Positions 25,820 to 33,187 of a stretch of DNA of 48,469 nucleotides are shown piece by piece (within the stretch, counting starts at the first letter, position 1; each line of letters begins with the position of its first letter). This DNA is from Fidelibacterota bacterium (GTDB taxonomy: Bacteria; Pseudomonadota; Alphaproteobacteria; Rhodospirillales; Rhodospirillaceae): positions 1 through 48,469 of the forward strand of contig CANJRA010000019.1 in NCBI GenBank assembly GCA_947476625.1, read 5' to 3'. A program made the translations under genes and the position numbers. Under the pieces are notes generated by a model, which saw only the letters and a list, made by a program, of their open reading frames with translations, ran no database searches and was not told the DNA's origin.

Positions 25820-26761
25820 ATGACCGACAGTATGCAAGTCTTCGACCGGACCCTCGTGCGCCGCCGCCGCGACCGCGCGGCTGCGGGTTTTCACGGGGCG
25901 GACTTTTTATTGCGGGAAGCGGCCAACCGCCTGACGGACCGTCTGTTCGATGTGGCGCGCGAATTTCCGCTGGCGTTGGACCTGGGCTGTCATACCGGGC
26001 AAGTGGCGGAAGCCGTGGCCGAGATCGCGGCGACCAAACCCAAAATCGGCACGCTTCTGCAGGCCGACTTTTCGGAAAAGATGGCAGCGCAGGCGCGGGG
26101 CAATGGGCGCGCGACGCTGAGCGCCGATGAGGAGTTTCTGCCGATTGCCGATGATGCGCTTGATTTGGTACTGAGCAATCTGTCGCTGCATTGGGTGAAT
26201 GATCTGCCGGGAGCGCTGGCGCAAATTCGCCGCGCTATTAAGCCGGACGGTTTATTTCTCGCGACGATTTTCGGCGGCGACACGTTGCGCGAATTGCGGA
26301 CAGCGTTATTGGTAGCCGAAGCCGAAACCAGCGGCGGCGTTGCGCCGCGGGTATCGCCGTTCACCGATGTGCGCGACGCCGGAAATCTGCTGACGCGCGC
26401 AGGCTTTGCGCTGCCGGTGGTAGATGCCGACAGCATCACCGTGACTTACACCGACTTGTTCAAGCTGATGGCCGATCTGCGCGCCATGGGCGAAACAAAT
26501 ACAGTGATCGAGCGCCGCAAAATTCCCAGCCGCCGCGCGACGTTTTTGCGGGCTGCGGAGATATATCAGGAGCGTTTCTGCGATGCGCGCGGGCGGATCA
26601 ATGCGACGTTTCAGATTATCACCATGACGGCGTGGGTGCCGCATGCCTCGCAGCAAAAACCGTTGCGGCCGGGCAGCGCCAAGCACCGCTTGGCCGATGC
26701 CTTGAAAACCGAGGAAGTCGCGTTGGACGAACACACGCCGTTTCCCGCCAAGGAGACGTGA
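25820..26761 (+). CDS. NDUFAF5-like SAM methyltransferase (respiratory complex I assembly type)
   Basis: 313 residues. The start DRTLVRRRRDRAA is the signature of the bacterial homologues of mitochondrial NDUFAF5. It is followed by SAM motif I ALDLGCHTGQVAEA, the acidic motif DADFSEKM-like QADFSEKMAAQA, and LVLSNLSLHWVNDLPGAL. NDUFAF5 hydroxylates an arginine of a complex I subunit; whether the bacterial protein does the same is not proven. It is divergent from comF and overlaps sfsA by one base (TGATG). Confidence 0.85.
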   Translation: MTDSMQVFDRTLVRRRRDRAAAGFHGADFLLREAANRLTDRLFDVAREFPLALDLGCHTGQVAEAVAEIAATKPKIGTLLQADFSEKMAAQARGNGRATLSADEEFLPIADDALDLVLSNLSLHWVNDLPGALAQIRRAIKPDGLFLATIFGGDTLRELRTALLVAEAETSGGVAPRVSPFTDVRDAGNLLTRAGFALPVVDADSITVTYTDLFKLMADLRAMGETNTVIERRKIPSRRATFLRAAEIYQERFCDARGRINATFQIITMTAWVPHASQQKPLRPGSAKHRLADALKTEEVALDEHTPFPAKET

Positions 26762-27477
26762 TGAAGTTTGAACAGCCTTTGATCGAAGGCGTGCTGGTCA
26801 ACCGCTACAAACGATTCTTCGCGGACGTGCAACTGCCGAACGGCGACATCATCACTGCGCACTGCGCGAACTCGGGTTCGATGCTTTCTGTGAAGGATGT
26901 GGGCGCGCGCGTCTGGGTGTCGCCCGCGACCAATCCGGAACGCAAACTGCGCTACACCTGGGAGATCATCGAAATTTACGGCGGGCTGGTGGGCATCAAT
27001 ACCGGCCATCCCAACCGTCTGGTGGCCGACGCCATCGCCGTGGGCAAGATCGTGGAGCTGGCTGGATATGAGTCGCTAAAGCGCGAGCAGAAGTACGGCA
27101 AGAACTCGCGCATCGATATACTGCTCGAAAGCCCTGGGAAGCCGCCCTGCTACGTCGAGGTTAAAAACGTGACGCTGAAGCGTGCCGCCGGGCCGGATGC
27201 CCCTGCCGAGTTCCCGGATTCAGTGACCGAACGAGGCGCCAAACATTTGATAGAAATGACGGAAATGGTGAAAACCGGCGCGCGGGCGGTGATGGTTTAT
27301 CTGGTTCAACGGGGCGATTGCACACTCTTTACGGTGGCCGCCGACCTCGACCCGACCTATGCCCGGGGCTTGAAAACCGCCATGGCGGCGGGGGTGGAGG
27401 CGGTCTGTTATAGTTGTGAGGTCAGTCCCGGTGGTATAACCATCGCCATGGCATTGACGTTGGATTTACCAACTTAG
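26761..27477 (+). CDS. sfsA: Sugar fermentation stimulation protein homologue SfsA
   Basis: 238 residues from ATG 26761, with the SD AGGAG 5 bp upstream. Conserved SfsA blocks: RYKRFFADVQLPNG, ITAHCANSGSMLS, GINTGHPN, RIDILLES...CYVEVKNVTL (a PD-(D/E)xK nuclease-like core), FPDSVTERGAKHL, and a C-terminal FTVAADLDPTYA. The family binds DNA or acts as a nuclease; the biological role is unclear. It lies between the methyltransferase and map. Confidence 0.94.
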   Translation: MKFEQPLIEGVLVNRYKRFFADVQLPNGDIITAHCANSGSMLSVKDVGARVWVSPATNPERKLRYTWEIIEIYGGLVGINTGHPNRLVADAIAVGKIVELAGYESLKREQKYGKNSRIDILLESPGKPPCYVEVKNVTLKRAAGPDAPAEFPDSVTERGAKHLIEMTEMVKTGARAVMVYLVQRGDCTLFTVAADLDPTYARGLKTAMAAGVEAVCYSCEVSPGGITIAMALTLDLPT

Positions 27478-27526
27478 GACATTAAATAGGGCGTGGCCTC
27501 CACCGGGGGCCCCCCGAAACATAAAG

Positions 27527-28360
27527 ATGATAGAGATAATGAGAGAAGCTGCCATCAAACGCCCCCGTGATATCGAGATCCATGGCCCCGAAGCTTTCGA
27601 GGCGATGCGTAAGGCCGGCCGCCTGACGGCCGAGATCCTGGATTACATCACGCCGTTTGTGCAGCCGGGCGTGACCACCGGCGAGATCGACCGTCTTTGT
27701 CATGAATATCACACCGCCCATAACGCCATTCCCGGCCCGCTGAATTATCTCGGCTTTCCGAAGTCGATCTGTACCTCGATCAATCATGTGGTCTGTCACG
27801 GCATTCCCGGCGACCGCACCTTGAAGGACGGCGACATTGTTAATATCGACGTTTCGCCGATCCTGGATGGTTGGTTCGGTGATTCCAGCCGCATGTATTT
27901 TGTCGGCGATGTGAAGATCAAAGCGCGCCGTCTGGTGGAAGTGACTTACGACGCGTTCATGCGCGGCATCGCCGCCGTGAAGCCCGGTGCGACGTTGGGC
28001 GATGTCGGCTATGCCATTCAAAGCTATGTCGAAGGTCAGCGCTTTTCGGTGGTGCGCGATTTTTGCGGGCACGGCATCGGGCGTGTGTTCCACCAGTCGC
28101 CGAATGTCATGCACTTCGGTGAACCAGGTGAAGGCATGGTGCTGGAACCCGGCATGATTTTCACGATCGAGCCGATGGTCAACGCCGGCCGTTATGAGAC
28201 GAAGATTCTGGACGACGGCTGGACGGCCGTGACACGCGATAAATCGCTGTCGGCCCAGTTCGAACACACGATTGGGATCACGGAGACCGGCGTGGAGATC
28301 TTCACGCTGTCGCCGAAGGGCTACACCTGCCCTCCTTACGGCCCGCAACCGGCTGTTTAA
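27527..28360 (+). CDS. map: Methionine aminopeptidase, type I
   Basis: 277 residues (or 273 from the second ATG at 27539). It removes N-terminal Met from new proteins in the cytoplasm. The five metal ligands are visible: Asp in VNIDVSPILDGWFGDSSRMY (two), His in CGHGIGRVFH, Glu in FTIEPMVNAG, and Glu in FEHTIGITETG. The first SD is weak. The sfsA-map-radC order is common in alphaproteobacteria. No terminator is evident before the SOS box upstream of radC. Confidence 0.96.
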   Translation: MIEIMREAAIKRPRDIEIHGPEAFEAMRKAGRLTAEILDYITPFVQPGVTTGEIDRLCHEYHTAHNAIPGPLNYLGFPKSICTSINHVVCHGIPGDRTLKDGDIVNIDVSPILDGWFGDSSRMYFVGDVKIKARRLVEVTYDAFMRGIAAVKPGATLGDVGYAIQSYVEGQRFSVVRDFCGHGIGRVFHQSPNVMHFGEPGEGMVLEPGMIFTIEPMVNAGRYETKILDDGWTAVTRDKSLSAQFEHTIGITETGVEIFTLSPKGYTCPPYGPQPAV

Positions 28361-28388
28361 GCGGCTTTCAGCCCTCTTGATCTAAAGA

Positions 28389-28403
28389 GAACAAAATGAG
28401 AAC
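28389..28403 (+). promoter_or_regulatory. LexA/SOS box upstream of radC
   Basis: GAAC-AAAATGA-GAAC, which on the minus strand is GTTC-N7-GTTC, the alphaproteobacterial LexA operator consensus with perfect half-sites and spacing. It lies 30 bp upstream of the radC start, where it would cover the promoter. The rest of the 72-bp gap after map is otherwise featureless, apart from a GGGTGGG before the radC ATG. Confidence 0.75.
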
Positions 28404-28432
28404 ATGCGCACGAATCATGTGCGGGTGGGCTC

Positions 28433-29154
28433 ATGCCAAAAGACGGTCTTAGCGAAGCACCATTCCTTTTCTCCGGCGAAGACGTGTCCGATTGTTACGG
28501 GCACCGCGAACGGCTGCGCGAGCGTTTCCTGACTACCGGGCCTGAGAGTTTGCAGGATCACGAGCTGCTCGAGTTCGTGCTGTTTTCCGCGATCAAGCGC
28601 AGCGACACTAAACCCATCGCCAAGGCACTGATCAAACGCTTCGGCAGTTTCGGTGAAGTGCTCTCGGCCAGCCCCGAACAGCTGCAGCAGGTGAAAGGTG
28701 TGGGCGAAGTCGCGGCCCTCGCGCTGAAGGGCGTGCAGGCGGCGGCGCAACGTTTGCTGCAGACGAAGGTCAAAGGCCAGCCGGTGATCTCGTCTTGGAA
28801 CGACTTGATCAATTATTGCACGGCGCAGATGGCCTACAACGCCGTCGAACAATTCCGCGTGCTGTATCTGGATCGCAAGAACCGGCTGATCACCGACGAG
28901 GCGCAGGCCGAAGGCACCGTCGATCATACGCCGGTGTATCCGCGTGAGGTCGCGAAGCGCGCGCTGGAGCTAAATGCAAGTGCGTGCATTCTGTGCCACA
29001 TCATCCGAGCGGCGACCCTACGCCGTCGCGCGCCGATATCGAGATGACGCGCAAAGTTAAAGATGCTTTGAATGCGGTCAGCATCACACTGCACGATCAT
29101 ATCGTCGTCAGCCGCGGCGGGCATGTATCGTTAAAAAATCAGGGCTTGATGTAA
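28433..29154 (+). pseudogene. radC: radC (DNA repair/JAMM-domain protein) with a frameshift in the metal-binding motif
   Basis: ATG 28433 opens a normal RadC: N-terminal HhH-like region (RERFLTTGPESLQDHELLEFVLF), VKGVGEVAALALK, then FRVLYLDRKNRL and ASACILCH. Here the frame breaks. The expected HNHPSGDPTPSRADIEMT appears in the next frame only if one A is restored between 29000 and 29001. After that the sequence runs normally to the C-terminal VSRGGHVSLKNQGLM and TAA at 29152-29154. The lesion removes the His-x-His-x7-Ser-x2-Asp zinc site, so the protein made (205 aa to 29047) should be non-functional as a JAMM protein. RadC's real role is disputed. Confidence 0.85.
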
Positions 29155-29170
29155 AATTTCGCCGGCTTTT

Positions 29171-29701
29171 TTATTGGATTTTCGCCGGATAAACGATGTG
29201 GAAATTGTCGCGATTGGGCATTTTCACCCGCGGCAAACTTTTAGCATCCAGCACGGCTTTGTCCGTGATGATGCCGTTGAGATACAGCACGTAAGCCGAG
29301 ACAGAATAAACCTCTTCCGCCGAGAGCGACTGAGGCTCGGTGAGCGGCATGGCGCGGCGAATGTAATCAAATAGCGTTGTTGCGTAGGGCCAATAGCTGC
29401 CGACGGTTTTAACGGGCGCTTGATCGCCGCCTAGCGTGCCTTGACCGCCAACAAGCTTATCCGCCGGCTTGCCCTCGCCTTTTTCGCCGTGGCAGGACAC
29501 ACACTTCTCGGCGAACACCTGCTCGCCGCGTTTTACCGTGCCACGACCTTTGGGCAGCCCGACGCCGTCAGGCGCGATAGTGAGATCCCACGCCGCGGCT
29601 TCGGCTGCGGTGATCGGTTGGCCGCGTTGGGGACTCTCAGCTGCCACAGCGGCACCGGAGACCAACAGCGCGACGATAAAACCAGCGCTACGCGTAAACA
29701 T
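29171..29701 (-). CDS. Periplasmic cytochrome c subunit of SoxCD/SorAB-type sulfur dehydrogenase (short, one heme)
   Basis: 176 residues with a signal peptide (SAGFIVALLVSGAAVAAES) and one heme c site CVSCH, with a probable Met axial ligand in RRAMPL. The start of the mature part (PITAAEAAAWDLTIAPDGVGLPKGRG) and the end (SLPRVKMPNRDNFHIVYPAKIQ) are typical of the cytochrome partner of SoxC-like enzymes. It is about half the length of the two-heme SoxD of classical sox clusters. It should pass electrons from the molybdoenzyme to the respiratory chain. It overlaps the upstream soxC-like gene by 14 bp. Confidence 0.85.
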   Translation of the reverse strand: MFTRSAGFIVALLVSGAAVAAESPQRGQPITAAEAAAWDLTIAPDGVGLPKGRGTVKRGEQVFAEKCVSCHGEKGEGKPADKLVGGQGTLGGDQAPVKTVGSYWPYATTLFDYIRRAMPLTEPQSLSAEEVYSVSAYVLYLNGIITDKAVLDAKSLPRVKMPNRDNFHIVYPAKIQ

Positions 29702-30959
29702 GTTTCACCTCTCCCGCAGCACTAACACCCCAACTTGTGATGAGATTGCAGTGATATTGCGCAAGCGATCCACGCACGCCGATTTGCTGTTCGCGCGTCG
29801 GCTGAACATAACCGCTGTCATCGGTCGCGCGGCTTTGCAGGATCGCAGGGCCGCCGTCCCAGCGCCACGGAATACGGAAGCGTGTGAGAGCCTTACTCAA
29901 TACGGGGTCCGATAACGCGGCAAGCGCCCAGCTTTTGCCGCCGTCCGCGGAGACTTCGACCTTCGCTACCTTGCCGTTGCCGGACCAGGCGATGCCGGAG
30001 ATTTCATAGATGCCGGGCCCGGTCATGGTCAGGCCGGGCGACGGCTTGGTGATGACGGACTTCGCATCCATCGGAAAGTTGAATTGGGCGACGTGGCCCT
30101 GCTTCAAAAGCAGAGAGTACTTCGATGTTTCGTCTCTGGTCATGGCCGGCTCGCGCACGAGCTTAATGCGCCGCAGCCATTTGACGTTCATGTTGCCTTG
30201 ATAACCCGGCAACAGAAGCCGCATGGGATAACCGTTGGAGGGACGAATACGCTCGCCGTTTTGGTAGAGGGCGATCATCGCATCATCGAGACCTTTGGCT
30301 AGCGGCACCGAGCGGTCCATGCTTGCAGCGTCCGCGCCTTCGGCAATAAACCATTTGGCGGCAGGATCGACGCCAGCTTCTTCCAACAGCATGGCCAAAG
30401 GCACACCGGTCCACTCGGCGCAGGACACGAGGCCATGGAGCGACTGCGCCGTACCTTCGGCCGCTTTCGGTCCATACAACGCGCCGCTGTTGCCCGCGCA
30501 CTCAATGAAAGCAATGCGCGATGTCATGGGGTAACGCGATAGCGCTTCGACGGTGAACGTCAACGGACGCTTCACCAGTCCATGGATCAATAACCGGTGC
30601 TGATCGGGATTAATATCGGGGATGCCGTTATGGCTGCGCTCGAAGTGCAGGCCGTTCGGCGTGATCATGCCCTCAAGATTCTGCAGCGGTGCACGTGTAC
30701 TTCCCGGCCCGATCCCACCGTAGAGGTCGGCAGGAAATGGACCGCGCGCGACGTTGCCTTCGAAGCGAGACGGCTGCCCATAGCCCTGCAGCCACGCGCC
30801 CGGTGTCTTGGTCCACGCCGGGACCATTAAAGTCTCGGCCGCGGCACTGCCGGCAGCGCTTACAAGACCGATCGCGCCGGCGCCGCGCAAAAACATGCGG
30901 CGATCAAGAAGTCCATTGCCGGCCACCGGCGTCTCATCGATATGTTCCAACATATACAT
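29688..30959 (-). CDS. soxC: SoxC-like molybdopterin sulfite/sulfane dehydrogenase catalytic subunit
   Basis: 423 residues. A twin-arginine signal (DRRMFLRGAGAIGLVSAAG, residues 20-40) sends the folded molybdoenzyme to the periplasm. The sulfite-oxidase fold is seen in QHRLLIHGLVKRPLTF, the Mo-ligand Cys in FIECAGNSGAL, WTGVPLAMLLEEAG, and the C-terminal dimerisation domain (KVEVSADGGKSWALAAL, FRIPWRWDGG). It oxidises sulfite or, as SoxC in SoxCD, sulfane sulfur on the SoxY carrier. No soxXYZAB genes are in this window, so which reaction applies is open. The pair is bracketed by radC and a radC remnant. Confidence 0.88.
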   Translation of the reverse strand: MYMLEHIDETPVAGNGLLDRRMFLRGAGAIGLVSAAGSAAAETLMVPAWTKTPGAWLQGYGQPSRFEGNVARGPFPADLYGGIGPGSTRAPLQNLEGMITPNGLHFERSHNGIPDINPDQHRLLIHGLVKRPLTFTVEALSRYPMTSRIAFIECAGNSGALYGPKAAEGTAQSLHGLVSCAEWTGVPLAMLLEEAGVDPAAKWFIAEGADAASMDRSVPLAKGLDDAMIALYQNGERIRPSNGYPMRLLLPGYQGNMNVKWLRRIKLVREPAMTRDETSKYSLLLKQGHVAQFNFPMDAKSVITKPSPGLTMTGPGIYEISGIAWSGNGKVAKVEVSADGGKSWALAALSDPVLSKALTRFRIPWRWDGGPAILQSRATDDSGYVQPTREQQIGVRGSLAQYHCNLITSWGVSAAGEVKHVYA

Positions 30960-31024
30960 TTCTCACACTGTAAAGCGAAACGAACGACGATGATGCGGTG
31001 GATACGACGACCCGGCAACACATT

Positions 31025-31062
31025 ATAGCGGCAGACGTACCGCATAGCGGCAGACGTACCGC
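31025..31062. repeat. Perfect 19-bp tandem duplication
   Basis: ATAGCGGCAGACGTACCGC occurs twice, back to back (31025-31043 and 31044-31062), between the soxC-like start and the radC remnant. Within each unit, GCGG and CCGC can form a small hairpin. It lies about 65 bp upstream of the soxC start codon, so it could be regulatory (paired binding sites) or a recent slippage scar. Confidence 0.8.
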
Positions 31063-31076
31063 AGGCGCAACAACGG

Positions 31077-31139
31077 CTTCGCGTGCGGTATCTCGACCGC
31101 GAGCGACATGTGCCGTTAAAAAATCAGGGCTGGATGTAG
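31077..31139 (+). pseudogene. Remnant of a second radC 3' end
   Basis: In frame it reads LRVRYLDRERHVPLKNQGWM-stop, which looks like two separated pieces of RadC joined together: FRVLYLDRK from the centre and HVSLKNQGLM-stop from the C-terminus. The 18 bases CGTTAAAAAATCAGGGCT are identical to the 3' end of radC at about 29128-29145, and flanking bases also match in part. It therefore appears to be a diverged, internally deleted radC copy. It marks the far side of the soxCD segment. Confidence 0.55.
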
Positions 31140-31141
31140 GC

Positions 31142-31528
31142 TTATACCAACAGGTCTGTGGTCGGCGATTTGGATTTCGCCTCGGCCTTCTGCTTCATCT
31201 CTTCGTCCATTTCGGCGCGCATCTGATCCATGATCTTTTTCTGCGCGTCGGGGCTCATGGCGTTGAATTCGTCCTGCGAGAGGCCGTGACGCTGCAGCCA
31301 TGCCGCCTGCATGCGCTGTTCGGGCGTCTGCTTCATGTAGTCGGTGAATTGCTTGGCCGGATCGTCATCGGGCACTTTAGGCGCGACCATGCTGGCGGGA
31401 TCGATCGCCGCTTCATTGCCTAATAGGCTGGAAATGCCCTGCAGATCTTGCCGGGTCTTGTCCTTTTTGAAGCTGGAAATGACAGAATCAGCCGCGCTAA
31501 TGCCGGAAATACTCACGGAACGCTCCAT
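31142..31528 (-). CDS. Hypothetical protein with charged C-terminal helix
   Basis: 128 residues, soluble. The N-terminal part (SISGISAADSVISSFKKDKTRQDLQGISSLLG) is Ser-rich; the C-terminal half FTDYMKQTPEQRMQAAWLQRHGLSQDEFNAMSP... is a strongly helical charged segment. I recall similar 'DYMKxTPEQRMQxAWLxxHGL' segments in small alphaproteobacterial proteins of unknown function. No signal peptide or membrane segment. It is flanked by the radC remnant and by the alcohol dehydrogenase gene on the same strand. Confidence 0.65.
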   Translation of the reverse strand: MERSVSISGISAADSVISSFKKDKTRQDLQGISSLLGNEAAIDPASMVAPKVPDDDPAKQFTDYMKQTPEQRMQAAWLQRHGLSQDEFNAMSPDAQKKIMDQMRAEMDEEMKQKAEAKSKSPTTDLLV

Positions 31529-31632
31529 TCAGATGTATCGACTGAAAAGAGCGCTGCAAGATTGAGGCCAAAAAGGTGGAGGGCTTGCGCGCGCGCTCCG
31601 TTATTCCCAGCACGAAACGCGCGCTAAAGCCA

Positions 31633-32640
31633 TCATGCCACCAGGACGGCGCGGTAGCGCACTGTGCCCCGTCGGGTACGATCAAGAGCCGCATTGGCTT
31701 GCGCCATCGGGAAAGTTTCGATCATAGGCGCGATCTGATGGCGCGCGGTGAAGGCTAACATCTGGCGCGTGTCGTCGATTGCGCCGGTCTTGCCGCCCAC
31801 CACTGATCGCTCACCCGACAGCAGTTCGTACAATCCTACGGGCACCGGAGTGGGTGAAGTGCCGACGATGCAGAGTGCGCCTTGCGGCCTCAGCGCGGCG
31901 ATATAGTCGGACCAAGGTAGATCGACCGCGACGGTCGAAAGAACAAAGTCGAACGCGCCACGCACTCGTCGAAGCGCGCCCTCCTCGGCAGACACAACGA
32001 AATGGTGCGCGCCAAAGCCGTGCGCCTCCTCGCGCTTGTCCGGCGTCGTGCTGATCGCGGTGACCTCGCAACCCCACTTAGCGGCATACTGCAGAGCGAG
32101 ATGGCCAAGGCCGCCGATGCCGACGATCGCTACGCGGTCGGTCGGGCGAACATCGTAATGGACGAAGGGCGTGAAGACCGTGGAGCCGGCGCACATCAGC
32201 GGTCCGGCATGTTCCGACGGGATTGCATCGGGCAACGCGAAGACAAAGCGCCAGTCGGCGGCTCGGACATGCGTGGCGAAGCCGCCATGATGCCCGAAGA
32301 TCGTGCCTACAGCATCTTTGCAGACATGCTGTGCGCCGCGCTCGCAATATTCGCAAGTCATGCATGAGCCGCACAGCGCGCCCAGACCGGCCCGCTGGCC
32401 GATTGCTAAGCCTGCTACATTCGCACCGACCGCGGCGACGATGCCGACGATCTCGTGGCCGGGAACTAGCGGATAACGTGAGAAGCCCCACTCATTGTCG
32501 ACCATGCCAACATCGGTATGGCAAATCCCGCAATGAGTAACGCGGATGTCGACCTCATTGGGGCCGAGCGGGCCTAGATCGATCTGTTGGAGACTAAGCG
32601 CCTGTTTTGCAGCAGTTGCGGCGTGGGCTTCGACGATCAT
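31633..32640 (-). CDS. Zinc-dependent alcohol dehydrogenase (cinnamyl-alcohol/YahK-like group)
   Basis: 335 residues from ATG 32640, preceded by GAGGA at about 9 bp; an in-frame ATG at 32661 is less likely. Catalytic zinc ligands: Cys in THCGICHTD, the GHE motif in VPGHEIVG, and the later Cys in LMCAGSTVF. The structural zinc site has four cysteines in LCGSCMTCEYCERGAQHVC. The Rossmann fingerprint is VGIGGLGHLALQYA. Oxidises or reduces alcohols/aldehydes with NAD(P)H; substrate unknown. Divergent from an HxlR regulator with palindromes between, so probably induced by a reactive aldehyde or quinone sensed by that regulator. Confidence 0.92.
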   Translation of the reverse strand: MIVEAHAATAAKQALSLQQIDLGPLGPNEVDIRVTHCGICHTDVGMVDNEWGFSRYPLVPGHEIVGIVAAVGANVAGLAIGQRAGLGALCGSCMTCEYCERGAQHVCKDAVGTIFGHHGGFATHVRAADWRFVFALPDAIPSEHAGPLMCAGSTVFTPFVHYDVRPTDRVAIVGIGGLGHLALQYAAKWGCEVTAISTTPDKREEAHGFGAHHFVVSAEEGALRRVRGAFDFVLSTVAVDLPWSDYIAALRPQGALCIVGTSPTPVPVGLYELLSGERSVVGGKTGAIDDTRQMLAFTARHQIAPMIETFPMAQANAALDRTRRGTVRYRAVLVA

Positions 32641-32713
32641 GGCTTTTTCCTCGTTGCGCATCGTCGAACCCGGCGTCCGACACTGTATTTCGCGACAACC
32701 TTATGGTATTTAT

Positions 32714-32755
32714 TTGAAACTAGATTTCAATTAGGTACTTATGAGTTATTAAGTA
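32714..32755. promoter_or_regulatory. Two palindromes in the ADH/HxlR divergent promoter (putative HxlR operators)
   Basis: TTGAAA-CTAGA-TTTCAA (32714-32730) and TACTTA-N8-TAAGTA (32736-32755) are both perfect inverted repeats within the 131-bp divergent intergenic region. HxlR proteins bind short A/T-rich palindromes of this size to repress themselves and a divergent enzyme gene. The second site ends 16 bp before the HxlR start codon. Which of the two is the real operator cannot be decided from the sequence. Confidence 0.6.
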
Positions 32756-32771
32756 TGCCGGGAGAAACTAG

Positions 32772-33152
32772 ATGACTTCTGAGGATGACGATGACGGCGA
32801 GATGGAATGCGCTCGCCTTCTGCTTGATCAAATGGCTGACAAATGGACGATCCGCATCTTTTGGGCGTTCTGTCCCGACATGATGCCGATCCGTTTCAAC
32901 GAACTGAAACGCCGCGTTGGCGGCATCTCGCAGAAGGTACTAAGCCAGCATCTGCGCCAATTGGAGAGCAATGGTCTCCTTGAACGGCGTGTCCTGCCCG
33001 GTCGGGCGCTTGGCGTCGAATACGCGATTACGCCACTGGGCTACACGCTACGCGAACCGGTATCCGTATTGTACCGCTGGGCCACAACTCATGCGCGCGC
33101 CGTGCGTGCAGCGCAGATTGCACACATGGCGACCGAAGTTCGGCATGGATAA
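32772..33152 (+). CDS. HxlR family transcriptional regulator
   Basis: 126 residues. A winged-helix DNA-binding protein of the HxlR group: MADKWTIRIFWAF, RFNELKRRVGGISQKVLSQHLRQLESNGLLERR, VEYAITPLGYTL. It keeps a Cys at residue 13, just before the first helix, at the position that senses electrophiles or oxidants in YodB/QorR-type HxlR proteins, and has another at 34. An unusually acidic N-terminus (SEDDDDGE) is odd. Divergent from the alcohol dehydrogenase gene. Confidence 0.92.
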   Translation: MTSEDDDDGEMECARLLLDQMADKWTIRIFWAFCPDMMPIRFNELKRRVGGISQKVLSQHLRQLESNGLLERRVLPGRALGVEYAITPLGYTLREPVSVLYRWATTHARAVRAAQIAHMATEVRHG

Positions 33153-33187
33153 ATGATTGGTCCGCGTTGCCTTAGTTAATCGCCGCA

